The notes under the pieces were generated by a model. That model saw nothing but the letters and a program-made list of their open reading frames with translations, did not search any database and was not told the origin of the DNA. The translations under genes were made by a program, and so were the position numbers. A stretch of DNA of 64,000 nt from Candidatus Chloroploca mongolica (GTDB lineage Bacteria; Chloroflexota; Chloroflexia; Chloroflexales; Chloroflexaceae): contig NZ_SIJK02000001.1 of the NCBI RefSeq assembly GCF_004762035.2, forward strand, positions 1 through 64,000, given 5' to 3'. Shown here in pieces: positions 8,497-16,888 of this stretch. The first letter of the stretch is position 1. The number at the start of each line of letters is the position of its first letter.

Positions 8497-9669
8497 TCAG
8501 ATGATGCGGATAAATTTGCGGCGACCAACCTGGATGACGACGTTAGCCCCAGGGCTCACGGTCTGTTCATAGCTGGTGACGCGCTCGCCATCAAGTTTGA
8601 CCCCGCCACCGTCAATGAGGCGCCGCGCTTCACTCTTCGACGCAGCTAGCGCTGCGGTGACCATCACCTCAATGATGCTCACCGGCGCGTCAAGTTGGTG
8701 CTCGGGGATCACTTCGGGCAGTTCGCGGTTGACAAATTGCCGAATGAACGCCTCTTCCGCCGCCTGTCCGTCAGCTGGGCTGTGGAACTGCGCCACCACT
8801 TCGCGGGCCAGGCTCATCTTGAGGTCGCGTGGGTTGACGCTGCCTTCAGCCAGACTCTGCCGGATTGTGGCAACTTCGCTCATCGGGCGGTGGCTCAACA
8901 CTTCAAAATAGAGCGGCAAGACTTCGTCGCTCATTGACATAATGCGACCAAACATTTCGTTCGGGGGCATCCGAATATCAACCGTATTGAGGAACGTCTT
9001 GCTCATTTTGCGTCCGTCGGTGCCGGGGATCAAGGGCACCAGCAAGACCTGTTGCGGCGTCATGCCGAGTTGACCCATCAGTTCGCGGCCAGCCAGGATA
9101 TTGAACTTCTGATCGGTGCCGCCAAACTCAACATCGGCGTTGATCGCAACTGAATCATAGGCCTGCAACATCGGATACATCAACTCAAGGATGGTCAGAG
9201 GTGTCCCGGAATCATACCGTTTGCGGAACGTCTCGTGCGCGAGCATCTGCGCAAGGGTAAAGCGTCCGGTCAGGTCAAGCGCCTGCTCAAGCGTGAAGGT
9301 GCCAAACCACTCGCTCTGCCAGCGTACCTCGGTGCGTTGCCGATCAACCACGCGAAAGAACTGTTCCATGTAGGTCTCGGCATTTTGCCGTACCTCATCG
9401 GCTGTCAGGCGTGTGCGCGCCTCGTCGCGGCCCGACGGATCGCCAATCTGCGCCGTCCAGTCGCCAACAATCAGGACGACCTGATGCCCGAGATCCTGGA
9501 ACATGCGCAGCTTGCGCAGGCCCACCGCGTGACCAATATGCATATCGGGTTTGGTCGGATCAAAGCCCTGTTTGAGACGCAACGGCTTGCCCGCAGCCAG
9601 GCGCTGACGCAACTCTGCCTCGACAATCACCTCGGCTACCCCGCGCGACAAGAGATCATTCGGCTCCAT
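8497..9669 (-). CDS. tyrS: Tyrosyl-tRNA synthetase
   Basis: A 390-residue class I aminoacyl-tRNA synthetase. 'DPTKPDMHIGHAVGLRKL' carries the HIGH motif (about residues 40-48) and 'GTDGRKMSKTF' the KMSKS-type motif (about 225). The C-terminal 65 residues form an S4 RNA-binding domain ('EARRLIDGGGVKLDGERV'). The overall pattern is the TyrRZ-like bacterial subtype. The enzyme activates tyrosine and charges tRNA-Tyr. It is the first gene of a probable tyrS-gatB unit. Confidence 0.96.
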   Translation of the reverse strand: MEPNDLLSRGVAEVIVEAELRQRLAAGKPLRLKQGFDPTKPDMHIGHAVGLRKLRMFQDLGHQVVLIVGDWTAQIGDPSGRDEARTRLTADEVRQNAETYMEQFFRVVDRQRTEVRWQSEWFGTFTLEQALDLTGRFTLAQMLAHETFRKRYDSGTPLTILELMYPMLQAYDSVAINADVEFGGTDQKFNILAGRELMGQLGMTPQQVLLVPLIPGTDGRKMSKTFLNTVDIRMPPNEMFGRIMSMSDEVLPLYFEVLSHRPMSEVATIRQSLAEGSVNPRDLKMSLAREVVAQFHSPADGQAAEEAFIRQFVNRELPEVIPEHQLDAPVSIIEVMVTAALAASKSEARRLIDGGGVKLDGERVTSYEQTVSPGANVVIQVGRRKFIRII

Positions 9670-9761
9670 CTGTCTCTCTCTTCATGATAAGCAAGCGTTC
9701 TCGCAGGGGGTATTGTACACCAAAAAGCTGATCATCTGGCACTGGCCTGTGCTACAATCTC

Positions 9762-9838
9762 CGTAGGGGCGAAGCACCCGCCCCTGCCGGATCTCGAAGC
9801 TGTACCGTGCGCACACGGGCGGGTGCTTCGCCCCTACG
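9762..9838. repeat. Palindromic repeat, GTAGGGGC family
   Basis: An inverted repeat with arms beginning CGTAGGGGCGAAGCACCCG and ending in its near-perfect complement, separated by about 35 bases. Related palindromes with a GGGCACCCGCAAGGGGTGCC core lie at 21961-22031 and 36104-36175. Confidence 0.7.
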
Positions 9839-9906
9839 TAATACGCGTCATCGCTCGTTCTGGTGACGCATCGCACCACCAGAACAAGCAAAGAACGGAA
9901 AGTCTC

Positions 9907-10680
9907 ATGTTTCGACGTTTTCTGGCCCTCTTCGCCCTCGTTCTCCTCGTGACACTCAGTGGCTGTGGTGGTACACCCGCTGCCAGCTCTGCAACCGAGG
10001 TTCCTCCCGCACCGGCAACGGCTGTGGCGGAACGAACCCCGGTTCCGCCTGCACCAACAGTGGCTGAACCCACTGCCGAGCCATCTGCTGAACCCACTGC
10101 TGAGGCTACTACGTCAGTTGCTGGCGATGCCGCGACCCCTGAAATTGATCTGAGTGGCCTCCTCGGTGGTGGCGTCGGAGCCGGTGAGACCGTGACTAAT
10201 GAACTCGGCTATTCCCTGGTCGTTCCTGAGGGCTGGACGGTTCTGATGAATGTTGCTTTTGAGGGTACTGGCGCGGTGATGATGGTGCCCGAAGGTACCG
10301 ATCCGATGGAAGGTCCTGATGAGAATGTTCTTGCCATCAATGTTGGCGACTCTTCGGTTGTCTTTGATGAGGCTGCGTTGCCGCCAGATGCGAGTCTCGA
10401 TGATCTCCTTGACTCATTTCAGAATCAAATGATCGAAGAAGATCCGACGGTGACGGTAAGTGATGTGGAAAATGTAAGCATCGGTGGCCTGCCCGGACGT
10501 GCCGTCAATATCACTGGTTCTGTGCCCGATACTGATGATGAGGTCTTTGTGCGCCTCGGGATCGCGCGAATCGATGATGCTCGCATTGTAACCGTCATTG
10601 GCATCGCGACTCGCGAGCTCTGGAATCCTGCCTCCGTGGATAGTGTCTTTGCGTCACTCGATCTGAGTGGGCTGGAATAG
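9907..10680 (+). CDS. Putative lipoprotein with PsbP/DcrB-like domain
   Basis: A 257-residue lipoprotein. The ATG at 9907 begins a clean signal sequence ending in the lipobox L-S-G-C (Cys near residue 19). A Pro/Ala/Thr/Glu-rich linker follows (about residues 20-85) and then a C-terminal beta-rich domain starting 'NELGYSLVVPEGWTV', which resembles the fold of PsbP/DcrB-like extracellular lipoproteins. The molecular role is unknown. It is followed 24 bases later by another lipoprotein gene, so the two are probably co-transcribed and may act together at the outer face of the membrane. Confidence 0.75.
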   Translation: MFRRFLALFALVLLVTLSGCGGTPAASSATEVPPAPATAVAERTPVPPAPTVAEPTAEPSAEPTAEATTSVAGDAATPEIDLSGLLGGGVGAGETVTNELGYSLVVPEGWTVLMNVAFEGTGAVMMVPEGTDPMEGPDENVLAINVGDSSVVFDEAALPPDASLDDLLDSFQNQMIEEDPTVTVSDVENVSIGGLPGRAVNITGSVPDTDDEVFVRLGIARIDDARIVTVIGIATRELWNPASVDSVFASLDLSGLE

Positions 10681-10704
10681 ATTAGTTTCTTTGAGGTGAT
10701 TGTC

Positions 10705-11421
10705 TTGCTTCAGCGCTTCCTTGTTGCTCTGTTGCTCATCGCTCTGCTGAGCGCCTGTGGCGGGCCTGCTGGCCCGCCACCGACGCCGACGCCGACGCCG
10801 CGCGAAATCAGTACCGCCGTTGGTCAGGCGACCCAGGCCAGCCAGAGTGTCCATTTTCGGATTGCACTCAGTGGTCGCCCCGTTGCTATCGATGCAACCG
10901 GCTTGACTCTGCTCAATACAATGGAGGGCGATCTGCTCCGCCCTGATGCGGTGCTGGCGGTGCTCAGTGTTACGGTCGGTGGTGCTGTCGCCGAGTTGCG
11001 TACGGTCTCGTTTGAGGGTCAGCAGTATCTGACCAATCCCCTGACCCGTCAGTGGACTTGTCTCGATGAGGGGCTTGCTTTCGATCCGGCGGTGCTCTTT
11101 GCGCCCGATCGCGGCATTGAGTATCTGCTGCAAGAGGGTTTTGCTGATGTGATCCTCGTTGGTACCGAGGATCTTGATGGTCGCCCCCATTACCATCTGC
11201 GCGGCACGATGGATGGGGCGCAGTTGCAGGCGATTAGCCTCGGTCTGCTCGGTGCAGGCCCGGTGGCCGTTGATCTCTGGGCTGACCAGGCGACGATGCT
11301 GGCGACCCGGTTGATCCTGGTGGATACCGCGACTGACCCGGAAAATCCGACGACATGGACGGTTGACTTCAGCGATTATGGCAAGGCCGTTGATGTCCGT
11401 GCGCCAGTGCAGTGTCCGTGA
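10705..11421 (+). CDS. LppX/LprG-like lipoprotein
   Basis: A lipoprotein of about 238 residues with signal peptide and lipobox L-S-A-C, then a short Pro/Thr repeat linker ('PPPTPTPTP'). The mature domain resembles the LppX_LprAFG family, half-barrel proteins that carry lipids or other hydrophobic ligands between membranes. Start choice: a TTG at 10705 lies six bases after GAGGTG; a GTG at 10696 is also possible but overlaps that ribosome site. It is downstream of a second lipoprotein gene on the same strand. Confidence 0.7.
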   Translation: MLQRFLVALLLIALLSACGGPAGPPPTPTPTPREISTAVGQATQASQSVHFRIALSGRPVAIDATGLTLLNTMEGDLLRPDAVLAVLSVTVGGAVAELRTVSFEGQQYLTNPLTRQWTCLDEGLAFDPAVLFAPDRGIEYLLQEGFADVILVGTEDLDGRPHYHLRGTMDGAQLQAISLGLLGAGPVAVDLWADQATMLATRLILVDTATDPENPTTWTVDFSDYGKAVDVRAPVQCP

Positions 11422-11773
11422 TGCGCTTGCAGCTTGCAGCTTTGTGCTTATAGATTGGGCGCAGCGAAGGGTCTCAGAGGCTGTCTGAAAAGGCGACGGT
11501 TTGCTCTGGAGTGCCGGCTTTAGCCGGCTAAAGCCGGCACTCCAAGGGATCACCACGTGGTGGCGGACGATGCCGACACCCTTTTCAGCCAGTCTCTTAT
11601 GCTCGGAGCGCAACGGCGCCACGGTCATGCCGCACGGAGCCGCAGGCGCCGTGAGGAATCTGCACGGATCGGCATGGAAGATCCCTCACTCCGTTCGGGG
11701 TGACAAGGGCGGGCCTGGGCACCACCCTGGTTGCTCACGGCATCACTGGCCTGCGGGCCATGTGATACTCAGC
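11422..11773. other. Intergenic stretch with one palindrome and no gene
   Basis: About 350 bases between a lipoprotein and an MFS gene. It holds a perfect palindrome at 11507-11544 and otherwise no supported gene. The transporter frame stays open backward to 11501 through the palindrome, but that extension is not protein-like. Confidence 0.6.
11507..11544. repeat. Palindromic repeat, GGAGTGCCG family
   Basis: A near-perfect 38-base palindrome, TGGAGTGCCGGCTTTAGC with its complement. It belongs to a family whose other members (34210, 34272, 39130, 53770, 59793) have GGAGTGCCGACTTCAGTCGG arms. Here ACTTCAGTC is replaced by GCTTTAGCC on both arms, so the pairing is conserved by compensatory change. 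Confidence 0.75.
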
Positions 11774-13360
11774 ATGACTATGCGGCACCTTCACGTGTCA
11801 TTGGATGAAATGACGATATCACCAACCTCAGGCACAACCCAGGCCCCACCGCGCCCCAACGTTGATCCACGCCTCACGCTGGCACTGCTTACGCTGGCGA
11901 TCTTTGTGGGTGCCGTCGATCTGACGGTGGTCAGTGCGGTGCTGCCCAAGATCATGCTCGATCTGCGTGTCTCGCTCGATACCGAGCTCAACCGCGCGGC
12001 CTGGGTGGTCAGTGGCTATCTGCTCGCCTATACGATCAGCATGACGTTTATGGGCCGCCTGTCGGATCTGCTTGGCCGCCGCCAGGTCTATCTGGTTTCG
12101 CTCGTCGTCTTTCTCGTTGGTTCGGTGATCGTTGCGTCTGCTCCGACGCTCACGATTCTGATCACCGGTCGCATCGTGCAGGCGCTCGGCGCGGGCGCGA
12201 TGGTGCCGGTGAGTATGGCGCTCGTCAGCGATCTCTTTCCGCCCGGGGCGCGGGCTGCTGCGCTCGGCTTTATTGGGGCCGTTGATACCGCCGGTTGGAT
12301 GGTTGGGCACCTCTATGGCGGGGTGCTCATGCGCCTCTTCGATGATTGGCGCTTGCTCTTCTGGATCAATCTGCCTATTGGCCTCGTGGCGCTGGTGTTG
12401 ACCTGGTGGGCCTTGCGCAACGTGCCTCAACAACGCGCTACCGGCAGCTTCGATTGGCGCGGGACGCTCTTGATTAGCGCGAGCCTCACGGCGCTTAACC
12501 TTGGTCTCTCGGCAGGGGCCGAACTGGGGGCGACCGATTTCTATGGCGAGCGCGTTGGGCCGCCACCGTATGCGCTTCCGCTTGTGCTGCTGGCCTTTCT
12601 GCTGCTGGCCGCCTTTGTCGTGTGGCAGCAGCGCGCCCGCGATCCGTTGCTCGATCTTGCCCTTTTTCGTGACCGTGGTGCCGCCGCTGCTTCGGTGATC
12701 AATGTTATGATCGGTTTTGCGATCGCACTGGCGATCACCAATGTGCCGCTCTTCATTAATACACGCCTCTTGCTGACGGCCCCGACCGATCCCGATATTC
12801 TGCGCCAGGCCGCCTGGGATGCCGGCTGGATGCTGTCGGCCCTGACTCTGACGATGGCGGCAGCGGCCTTTCCCGGTGGTCTCGCCGCCGGTCGTTTTGG
12901 CGATCGTCCCGTTGCGCTCATCGGTCTCGCCCTGACCATGTTCGGGTTTGGCTTGATGAGTCGCTGGAGCGCTGCCGAGACCTATGCTACCATGGCGGCA
13001 CACTTGGTTCTTGCTGGTCTTGGACTTGGCCTGGTCATTGCCCCCGCTGCCGACGCGGTCATCCGTGCCGCCGCCGAAGACCGTCGTGGCGCTGTTTCGG
13101 CCGTTGTCATTGCGCTGCGCCTCGTTGGTATGACCGTGGGGGTCGCCATGCTGACGCTCTGGGGGGTGCAGCGCCAGGATGCGCTCCGGCGCGCTGGGGC
13201 CGATAATCCGCTGGTGAGTAGCGATCCGGCCTTCTTTTTGATGGAGATTGCCGCCCAGGTTATCGGCGAAACCTTTCTCTTTGGGGTGGTGGCTCTGGGT
13301 ATCGCGCTCATAAGCGCAGGCTTGATGCAGTCGTCACGTTCGCAGCAGAGGGCGCGATGA
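11774..13360 (+). CDS. MFS drug-exporter family transporter (DHA2, 14 TM)
   Basis: A roughly 528-residue major facilitator protein. Motifs include 'DLTVVSAVLPKIM' in helix 1, 'MTFMGRLSDLLGRRQVYL' (loop 2-3 motif A) and 'LGAGAMVPVSMALVSD' (helix 4/5 region). About 14 hydrophobic helices place it in the DHA2/EmrB-QacA group of proton-driven multidrug exporters; the substrate is unknown. The start is uncertain: 11774, 11780 and 11810 are all possible, none with a strong ribosome site. The stop overlaps the dnaG start (ATGA), so dnaG translation is probably coupled to this gene. Confidence 0.85.
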   Translation: MTMRHLHVSLDEMTISPTSGTTQAPPRPNVDPRLTLALLTLAIFVGAVDLTVVSAVLPKIMLDLRVSLDTELNRAAWVVSGYLLAYTISMTFMGRLSDLLGRRQVYLVSLVVFLVGSVIVASAPTLTILITGRIVQALGAGAMVPVSMALVSDLFPPGARAAALGFIGAVDTAGWMVGHLYGGVLMRLFDDWRLLFWINLPIGLVALVLTWWALRNVPQQRATGSFDWRGTLLISASLTALNLGLSAGAELGATDFYGERVGPPPYALPLVLLAFLLLAAFVVWQQRARDPLLDLALFRDRGAAAASVINVMIGFAIALAITNVPLFINTRLLLTAPTDPDILRQAAWDAGWMLSALTLTMAAAAFPGGLAAGRFGDRPVALIGLALTMFGFGLMSRWSAAETYATMAAHLVLAGLGLGLVIAPAADAVIRAAAEDRRGAVSAVVIALRLVGMTVGVAMLTLWGVQRQDALRRAGADNPLVSSDPAFFLMEIAAQVIGETFLFGVVALGIALISAGLMQSSRSQQRAR

Positions 13361-15387
13361 ACGAGATTGATGAGATCCGCGACAAAATCGATCTGGTTGA
13401 ACTGATCAACAGCAATGGGGTGAGTCTGCGCAAGGCGGGACGCAACTACGTCGGGTTTTGTCCGTTTCACCCCAATTCGCGCACGCCCGCCTTTACGGTC
13501 TTTCCTGATACCCAGAGCTTTTATTGTTTCGGGTGCCAGGCTTCTGGCACGGCCTTCGATTTCCTGATGCGCAAGCAGGGCCTTGATTTCCCGACGGCGC
13601 TCGAGCAATTGGCGGCACGGGCGGGCGTCAAGCTGAAGCCGCGTACCGAACAGGCACGCGTCGAGGATGCGCGGCGCACCAAGTTGCTCGAGATCAATGC
13701 TGCCGCCGCTAAGTATTTCAACTACGTCCTGCGCGAGTTGAAACGGGGTGAGCCGGCGCGCGACTATGTGGCGCACCGAGCGGTCAACGATGCGATGGTT
13801 GAAGCCTTTCAACTTGGGTATAGCCTCGATGACTGGAGCCATCTCTTCACCTATTTGACCGAGAAGAAGGGCTATGCGCCTGAGGATGTCGAAGCGGCGG
13901 GCCTGGCGATCAATCACGAAAACCGGGGCTATTATGATCGGTTTCGCGGGCGGCTGATCTTTCCCATCCGCAATGCCAAAGGTGAAGTGGTTGGTTTTGG
14001 CGGGCGGGCGCTCGGTGACGGTACGCCCAAATACTTGAATACCCCCGAAACTCTGATCTACAAAAAGGGCGAACTGCTCTATGGCCTCGATCTTGCCCGT
14101 GAGGCGATCCGGGTGGACGATTGCACCGTGGTGGTCGAGGGCTATCTTGATGTGATCACGGCGCATCAACACGGCTTTCGCAATGTTGTGGCCCCGCTGG
14201 GCACGGCTCTGACCCGTAGTCATGTCGGCCTGCTCAAGCGCCTCTCGCACCAGGTCTATCTGGCCCTTGACGCCGATGCCGCCGGCCAACGCGCCACCCT
14301 CAAAGGGCTGAATACGCTCCGCGAGAGTGCCGACGAAGAGGGCGGCCATCTGGTGACGACGGCGCAGGGCGCGGTGCGCCTCGAAAGCGACGTTGCCCTG
14401 CGCATTATCCGTATGCCCGAGGGCCGCGACCCCGACGAGGTCATTCGTAGCGACCCCGACCTCTGGCAAAAGTTGGTCACCAGTGCCGTGCCGGTGATGG
14501 AGTTCTACCTGAGCGCGTATACCGCCGGGCTTGACCTGACGCGCCCCGAAGATCAACGCCAGGCGCTCGACCGACTTTTGCCCTTGCTCAAAGAACTTGA
14601 CGGTACGCAGCAACGGGTCTACATTGCGCGCATCGAACATGTCGTCGGCATCAGGGCCGAGCTGATCCTCGATCTGCTCAAGGGCAAGGTTGACCGTCCG
14701 ACCAACCGGCGTCCTGCGGGCAAAGGCCAGCCCGACCACGTGCGCCCCGGTATCCAGGTGCGTGCCATCCCAACCCCACCGCCCGACGATGCCCCGCACC
14801 CTGCGACAAGCGCCGAAGAGAGCGAGGGGCGCCAACCACAGCGGCGCCCAGGTTCCCCCACCGAAGCCTTTCTGCTGACGCTCGCCCTGCGCCACCCCAC
14901 CGTCGAAGCAGCGGTCGAGGCACTCCTCGAAGCCAGCAACCTCCACCAACCGGCCCTGCGCGAAATCTTTGGCACGGGCATCGAAGATCTGCTTGAAAAT
15001 CCGATCTATAAAGAGATTTGGCGTCACTACGCAACCCTCCCGATCGAATGGAGGCCAACGAACGCCGATGATCTGACCCGCTGGATCGACGGGCTCGATG
15101 AGGCGCTACGCAGCACCGCGAGTGCGCTGCTCGCCATGCACCAACGCACCGCCGAAGACTTTCGCTACCGCCAGGAAGCCGAGCATTGTGCCCGTAGCCT
15201 GCGCATCGAACAGGCCCGCCGGATGCAGCAACACCTCTTGCAACGCATCAAAGACGAGCAAGACCCACGCCTCCACAACGACATGCTGAGTCGCTTCAGC
15301 GCCCTTACCGCCTTTCTTGCGACCACTACCGCCCCTCGGCGCAGCAGCACCTACCCTGATCTGCGCGACACACTCGGTAAAGAGTGA
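13357..15387 (+). CDS. dnaG: DNA primase
   Basis: A 676-residue bacterial primase that makes RNA primers at the replication fork. The N-terminal CHC2 zinc-binding domain is visible ('FCPFHPNSRTPAF', then 'FYCFGC', about residues 33-61). The catalytic core and TOPRIM domain follow, with 'VVVEGYLDVI' (about 258) and 'LALDADAAGQRA' (about 302-313). The C-terminal 200 residues, after a Pro-rich linker, are the variable helicase-interacting region. The ATG overlaps the preceding MFS stop. Confidence 0.96.
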   Translation: MNEIDEIRDKIDLVELINSNGVSLRKAGRNYVGFCPFHPNSRTPAFTVFPDTQSFYCFGCQASGTAFDFLMRKQGLDFPTALEQLAARAGVKLKPRTEQARVEDARRTKLLEINAAAAKYFNYVLRELKRGEPARDYVAHRAVNDAMVEAFQLGYSLDDWSHLFTYLTEKKGYAPEDVEAAGLAINHENRGYYDRFRGRLIFPIRNAKGEVVGFGGRALGDGTPKYLNTPETLIYKKGELLYGLDLAREAIRVDDCTVVVEGYLDVITAHQHGFRNVVAPLGTALTRSHVGLLKRLSHQVYLALDADAAGQRATLKGLNTLRESADEEGGHLVTTAQGAVRLESDVALRIIRMPEGRDPDEVIRSDPDLWQKLVTSAVPVMEFYLSAYTAGLDLTRPEDQRQALDRLLPLLKELDGTQQRVYIARIEHVVGIRAELILDLLKGKVDRPTNRRPAGKGQPDHVRPGIQVRAIPTPPPDDAPHPATSAEESEGRQPQRRPGSPTEAFLLTLALRHPTVEAAVEALLEASNLHQPALREIFGTGIEDLLENPIYKEIWRHYATLPIEWRPTNADDLTRWIDGLDEALRSTASALLAMHQRTAEDFRYRQEAEHCARSLRIEQARRMQQHLLQRIKDEQDPRLHNDMLSRFSALTAFLATTTAPRRSSTYPDLRDTLGKE

Positions 15388-15601
15388 CGGCACCCGCCGG
15401 GAGGACGCGGTTGACGGTGCTCAACGATAATTCTCATCATGATCTCATCAACGACATAGAACCATGTATCTCGATTATACGTCATACATAACAGATAAGC
15501 CGGGATTGCCGATGATGCAATGACGCAAGCGCAAACCCCTCCCCTGATGCGAGGATGCGGCTTATGCCTAGAAGTGGATGCATACGGCAGAGGAGATGAT
15601 C

Positions 15602-15805
15602 ATGGAGCAGATGCTAACCCTTCGGACTGAGTTTCGTGTCTGGCAGGATGAGCGGTTCGGATGTATCTGGCGGTTGGCGTATCGTGAAGGTGCTGATGAA
15701 ACCGTCGTGAGCTTCCCTGATATCGAGGCGCTCGGCGACTTCCTCAACGAGCAGTTTGGCCTTGATCTACTCGAAACACACGAAAACATGGCCCTCGCGG
15801 CTTAG
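15602..15805 (+). CDS. Small conserved-looking hypothetical protein
   Basis: A 67-residue acidic protein. The ATG at 15602 is chosen because GAGGAG lies six bases upstream; the frame opens at 15578. The sequence ('FRVWQDERFGCIWRLAYREG', then 'FPDIEALGDFLNEQFGLDLL') has the balance of a real small folded protein, but no family is recognised and no signal peptide or membrane helix is present. It stands alone between dnaG and the tRNA gene. Confidence 0.55.
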   Translation: MEQMLTLRTEFRVWQDERFGCIWRLAYREGADETVVSFPDIEALGDFLNEQFGLDLLETHENMALAA

Positions 15806-15834
15806 CCGACATACCTTGCAAAGAAGGCGCTCTT

Positions 15835-15863
15835 TTTGACGCAAAGGCGCAAGGGCGCAAAGT
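15835..15863. repeat. Dispersed TTTGACGCAAAGGCGC-type repeat
   Basis: A copy of the same family found near 5540, 25027, 36061 and 59881; the core TTTTGACGCAAAGGCGCAAG is well kept. It lies downstream of the small hypothetical gene. Confidence 0.6.
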
Positions 15864-15874
15864 TTTGTCGTAGT

Positions 15875-15934
15875 GTCCGCAGATTACGCAGATGTGGACG
15901 CTCTAAATCTGCGTAATCTGCGTAATCTGCGGAC
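15875..15934. repeat. Inverted repeat GTCCGCAGATTACGCAGAT
   Basis: The left arm GTCCGCAGATTACGCAGAT is matched by a right arm ending ATCTGCGGAC, with an internal tandem ATCTGCGTA unit repeated. It is a separate repeat type immediately next to the TTTGACGC element. The pairing could form a long hairpin; its function is unknown. Confidence 0.6.
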
Positions 15935-16001
15935 GATTGGGAAGACTTTGCAACAGCCCTACCCGTGCCACGACGCCTGCTACCCCATGCGCAACAGTCC
16001 A

Positions 16002-16010
16002 TGGTATAAT
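16002..16010 (+). promoter_or_regulatory. Extended -10 promoter of the tRNA gene
   Basis: TGG-TATAAT (TATAAT at 16005-16010) lies 18 bases before the tRNA start. No convincing -35 is seen. Confidence 0.55.
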
Positions 16011-16027
16011 AGGGCCGCCCGCTGTTG

Positions 16028-16102
16028 GGGCCGCTAGCTCAACGGCAGAGCACTCGGCTCATAACCGACTGGTTCCCGGTTCGAATCCGGGGCGGCCCAC
16101 CA
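16028..16102 (+). tRNA. tRNA with CAT anticodon (Met, or Ile2)
   Basis: A 75-nt cloverleaf. The acceptor GGGCCGC pairs with GCGGCCC, the discriminator is A and CCA is encoded. The D-arm is GCTC/GAGC, the anticodon loop is CTCATAA (anticodon CAT), and the T-arm is CCCGG-TTCGAAT-CCGGG. The outermost anticodon-stem pair is C-C. It does not look like initiator tRNA because the first acceptor pair is G-C. CAT may be elongator Met or a lysidine-modified Ile tRNA; sequence alone does not decide. Confidence 0.93.
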
Positions 16103-16108
16103 CGCCAC

Positions 16109-16149
16109 ATACGCCGGAGATGCCAGTTGTCCTGGTCTCTCCGGCGTAT
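16109..16149 (+). terminator. Hairpin after the tRNA gene
   Basis: ATACGCCGGAGA pairs with TCTCCGGCGTAT around a small inner stem. There is no T-run, but the position between the tRNA and the rfbC promoter fits a terminator. Confidence 0.55.
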
Positions 16150-16178
16150 TGTATATGCGAACTGTGAAGCAAGGCGTG

Positions 16179-16187
16179 TGGTACAAT
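16179..16187 (+). promoter_or_regulatory. Extended -10 promoter of rfbC
   Basis: TGG-TACAAT (TACAAT at 16182-16187) lies 38 bases before the rfbC ATG. The same TGGTAnnAT form recurs before other genes here. Confidence 0.5.
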
Positions 16188-16224
16188 AGGCCAGGCTTCT
16201 ATCCTTGTTTACCCTTCAACAATT

Positions 16225-16791
16225 ATGGCTATTCGGATCACAAAGACTGAACTGGACGGAGTCTTGATTGTCGAGCCCGATCTCTTTCGCGATGAGCGTG
16301 GGTTCTTTCTGGAAACCTATCGCCAGGATCTCTATGTGGCTGAGGGCATTACCTGTAGCTTTGTTCAGGATAACCACTCGCAGTCGCGTCAGGGGGTCTT
16401 GAGGGGCTTGCACTATCAAGATTTGACGGCCCCGATGGCAAAGCTGGTACGCTGTTCACGGGGTACGATTCTTGATGTTGCCGTTGATTTGCGGATCGGG
16501 TCACCAACGTTTGGGCGCTGGGTGGCGGCTGAATTGAGTGACCAGAATGCACGTCAACTCTTCATCCCCGTTGGCTTCGGGCACGGCTTTCTTACCTTGT
16601 CGGCGGTGGCAGAAGTGCAATATAAATGCTCGGGCTACTATGCACCTGCCGCTGAGGGTGCCGTGCGCTGGGATGATCCGGCCCTGGGCATTATCTGGCC
16701 GGTTGCTGACCCCATTGTCTCGCTCCGCGATCAGCAGGCGCAATCGATTGCCGCCTATGGCGAACGACCGGCCTTTGTCTATGAGCCTTGA
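16225..16791 (+). CDS. rfbC: dTDP-4-dehydrorhamnose 3,5-epimerase
   Basis: A 188-residue RmlC cupin enzyme of normal length. It carries 'DERGFFLETYRQDLY', the 'QGVLRGLHYQ' segment with the catalytic His, 'VDLRIGSPTFG' and 'FGHGFLTLS'. It epimerises C3 and C5 of the dTDP-4-keto sugar in dTDP-L-rhamnose synthesis, in the cytoplasm. The other rml genes are not adjacent, so it is either scattered from its pathway or serves another deoxysugar. It has its own likely promoter and is followed by recJ on the same strand. Confidence 0.92.
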   Translation: MAIRITKTELDGVLIVEPDLFRDERGFFLETYRQDLYVAEGITCSFVQDNHSQSRQGVLRGLHYQDLTAPMAKLVRCSRGTILDVAVDLRIGSPTFGRWVAAELSDQNARQLFIPVGFGHGFLTLSAVAEVQYKCSGYYAPAAEGAVRWDDPALGIIWPVADPIVSLRDQQAQSIAAYGERPAFVYEP

Positions 16792-16888
16792 ATCGGACCC
16801 CCATCCGTATCCTCACAGGTTCTAAAACGGTAGATCATCAGGCGTACTGAGATCACATTTCGGCTTTGTTGCGCAAAAAGAGAGGCTT

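Noticed and set aside
11501-11773. N-terminal extension of the MFS transporter gene
   Set aside because: The extension passes through a palindromic repeat and has no protein-like composition; a start near the first membrane helix is more likely.
12982-15027. Long open frame antisense to dnaG (about 680 codons)
   Set aside because: It mirrors dnaG codon structure, its translation has no recognisable domains and is unusually rich in Gln/Arg/His, and dnaG is certain.
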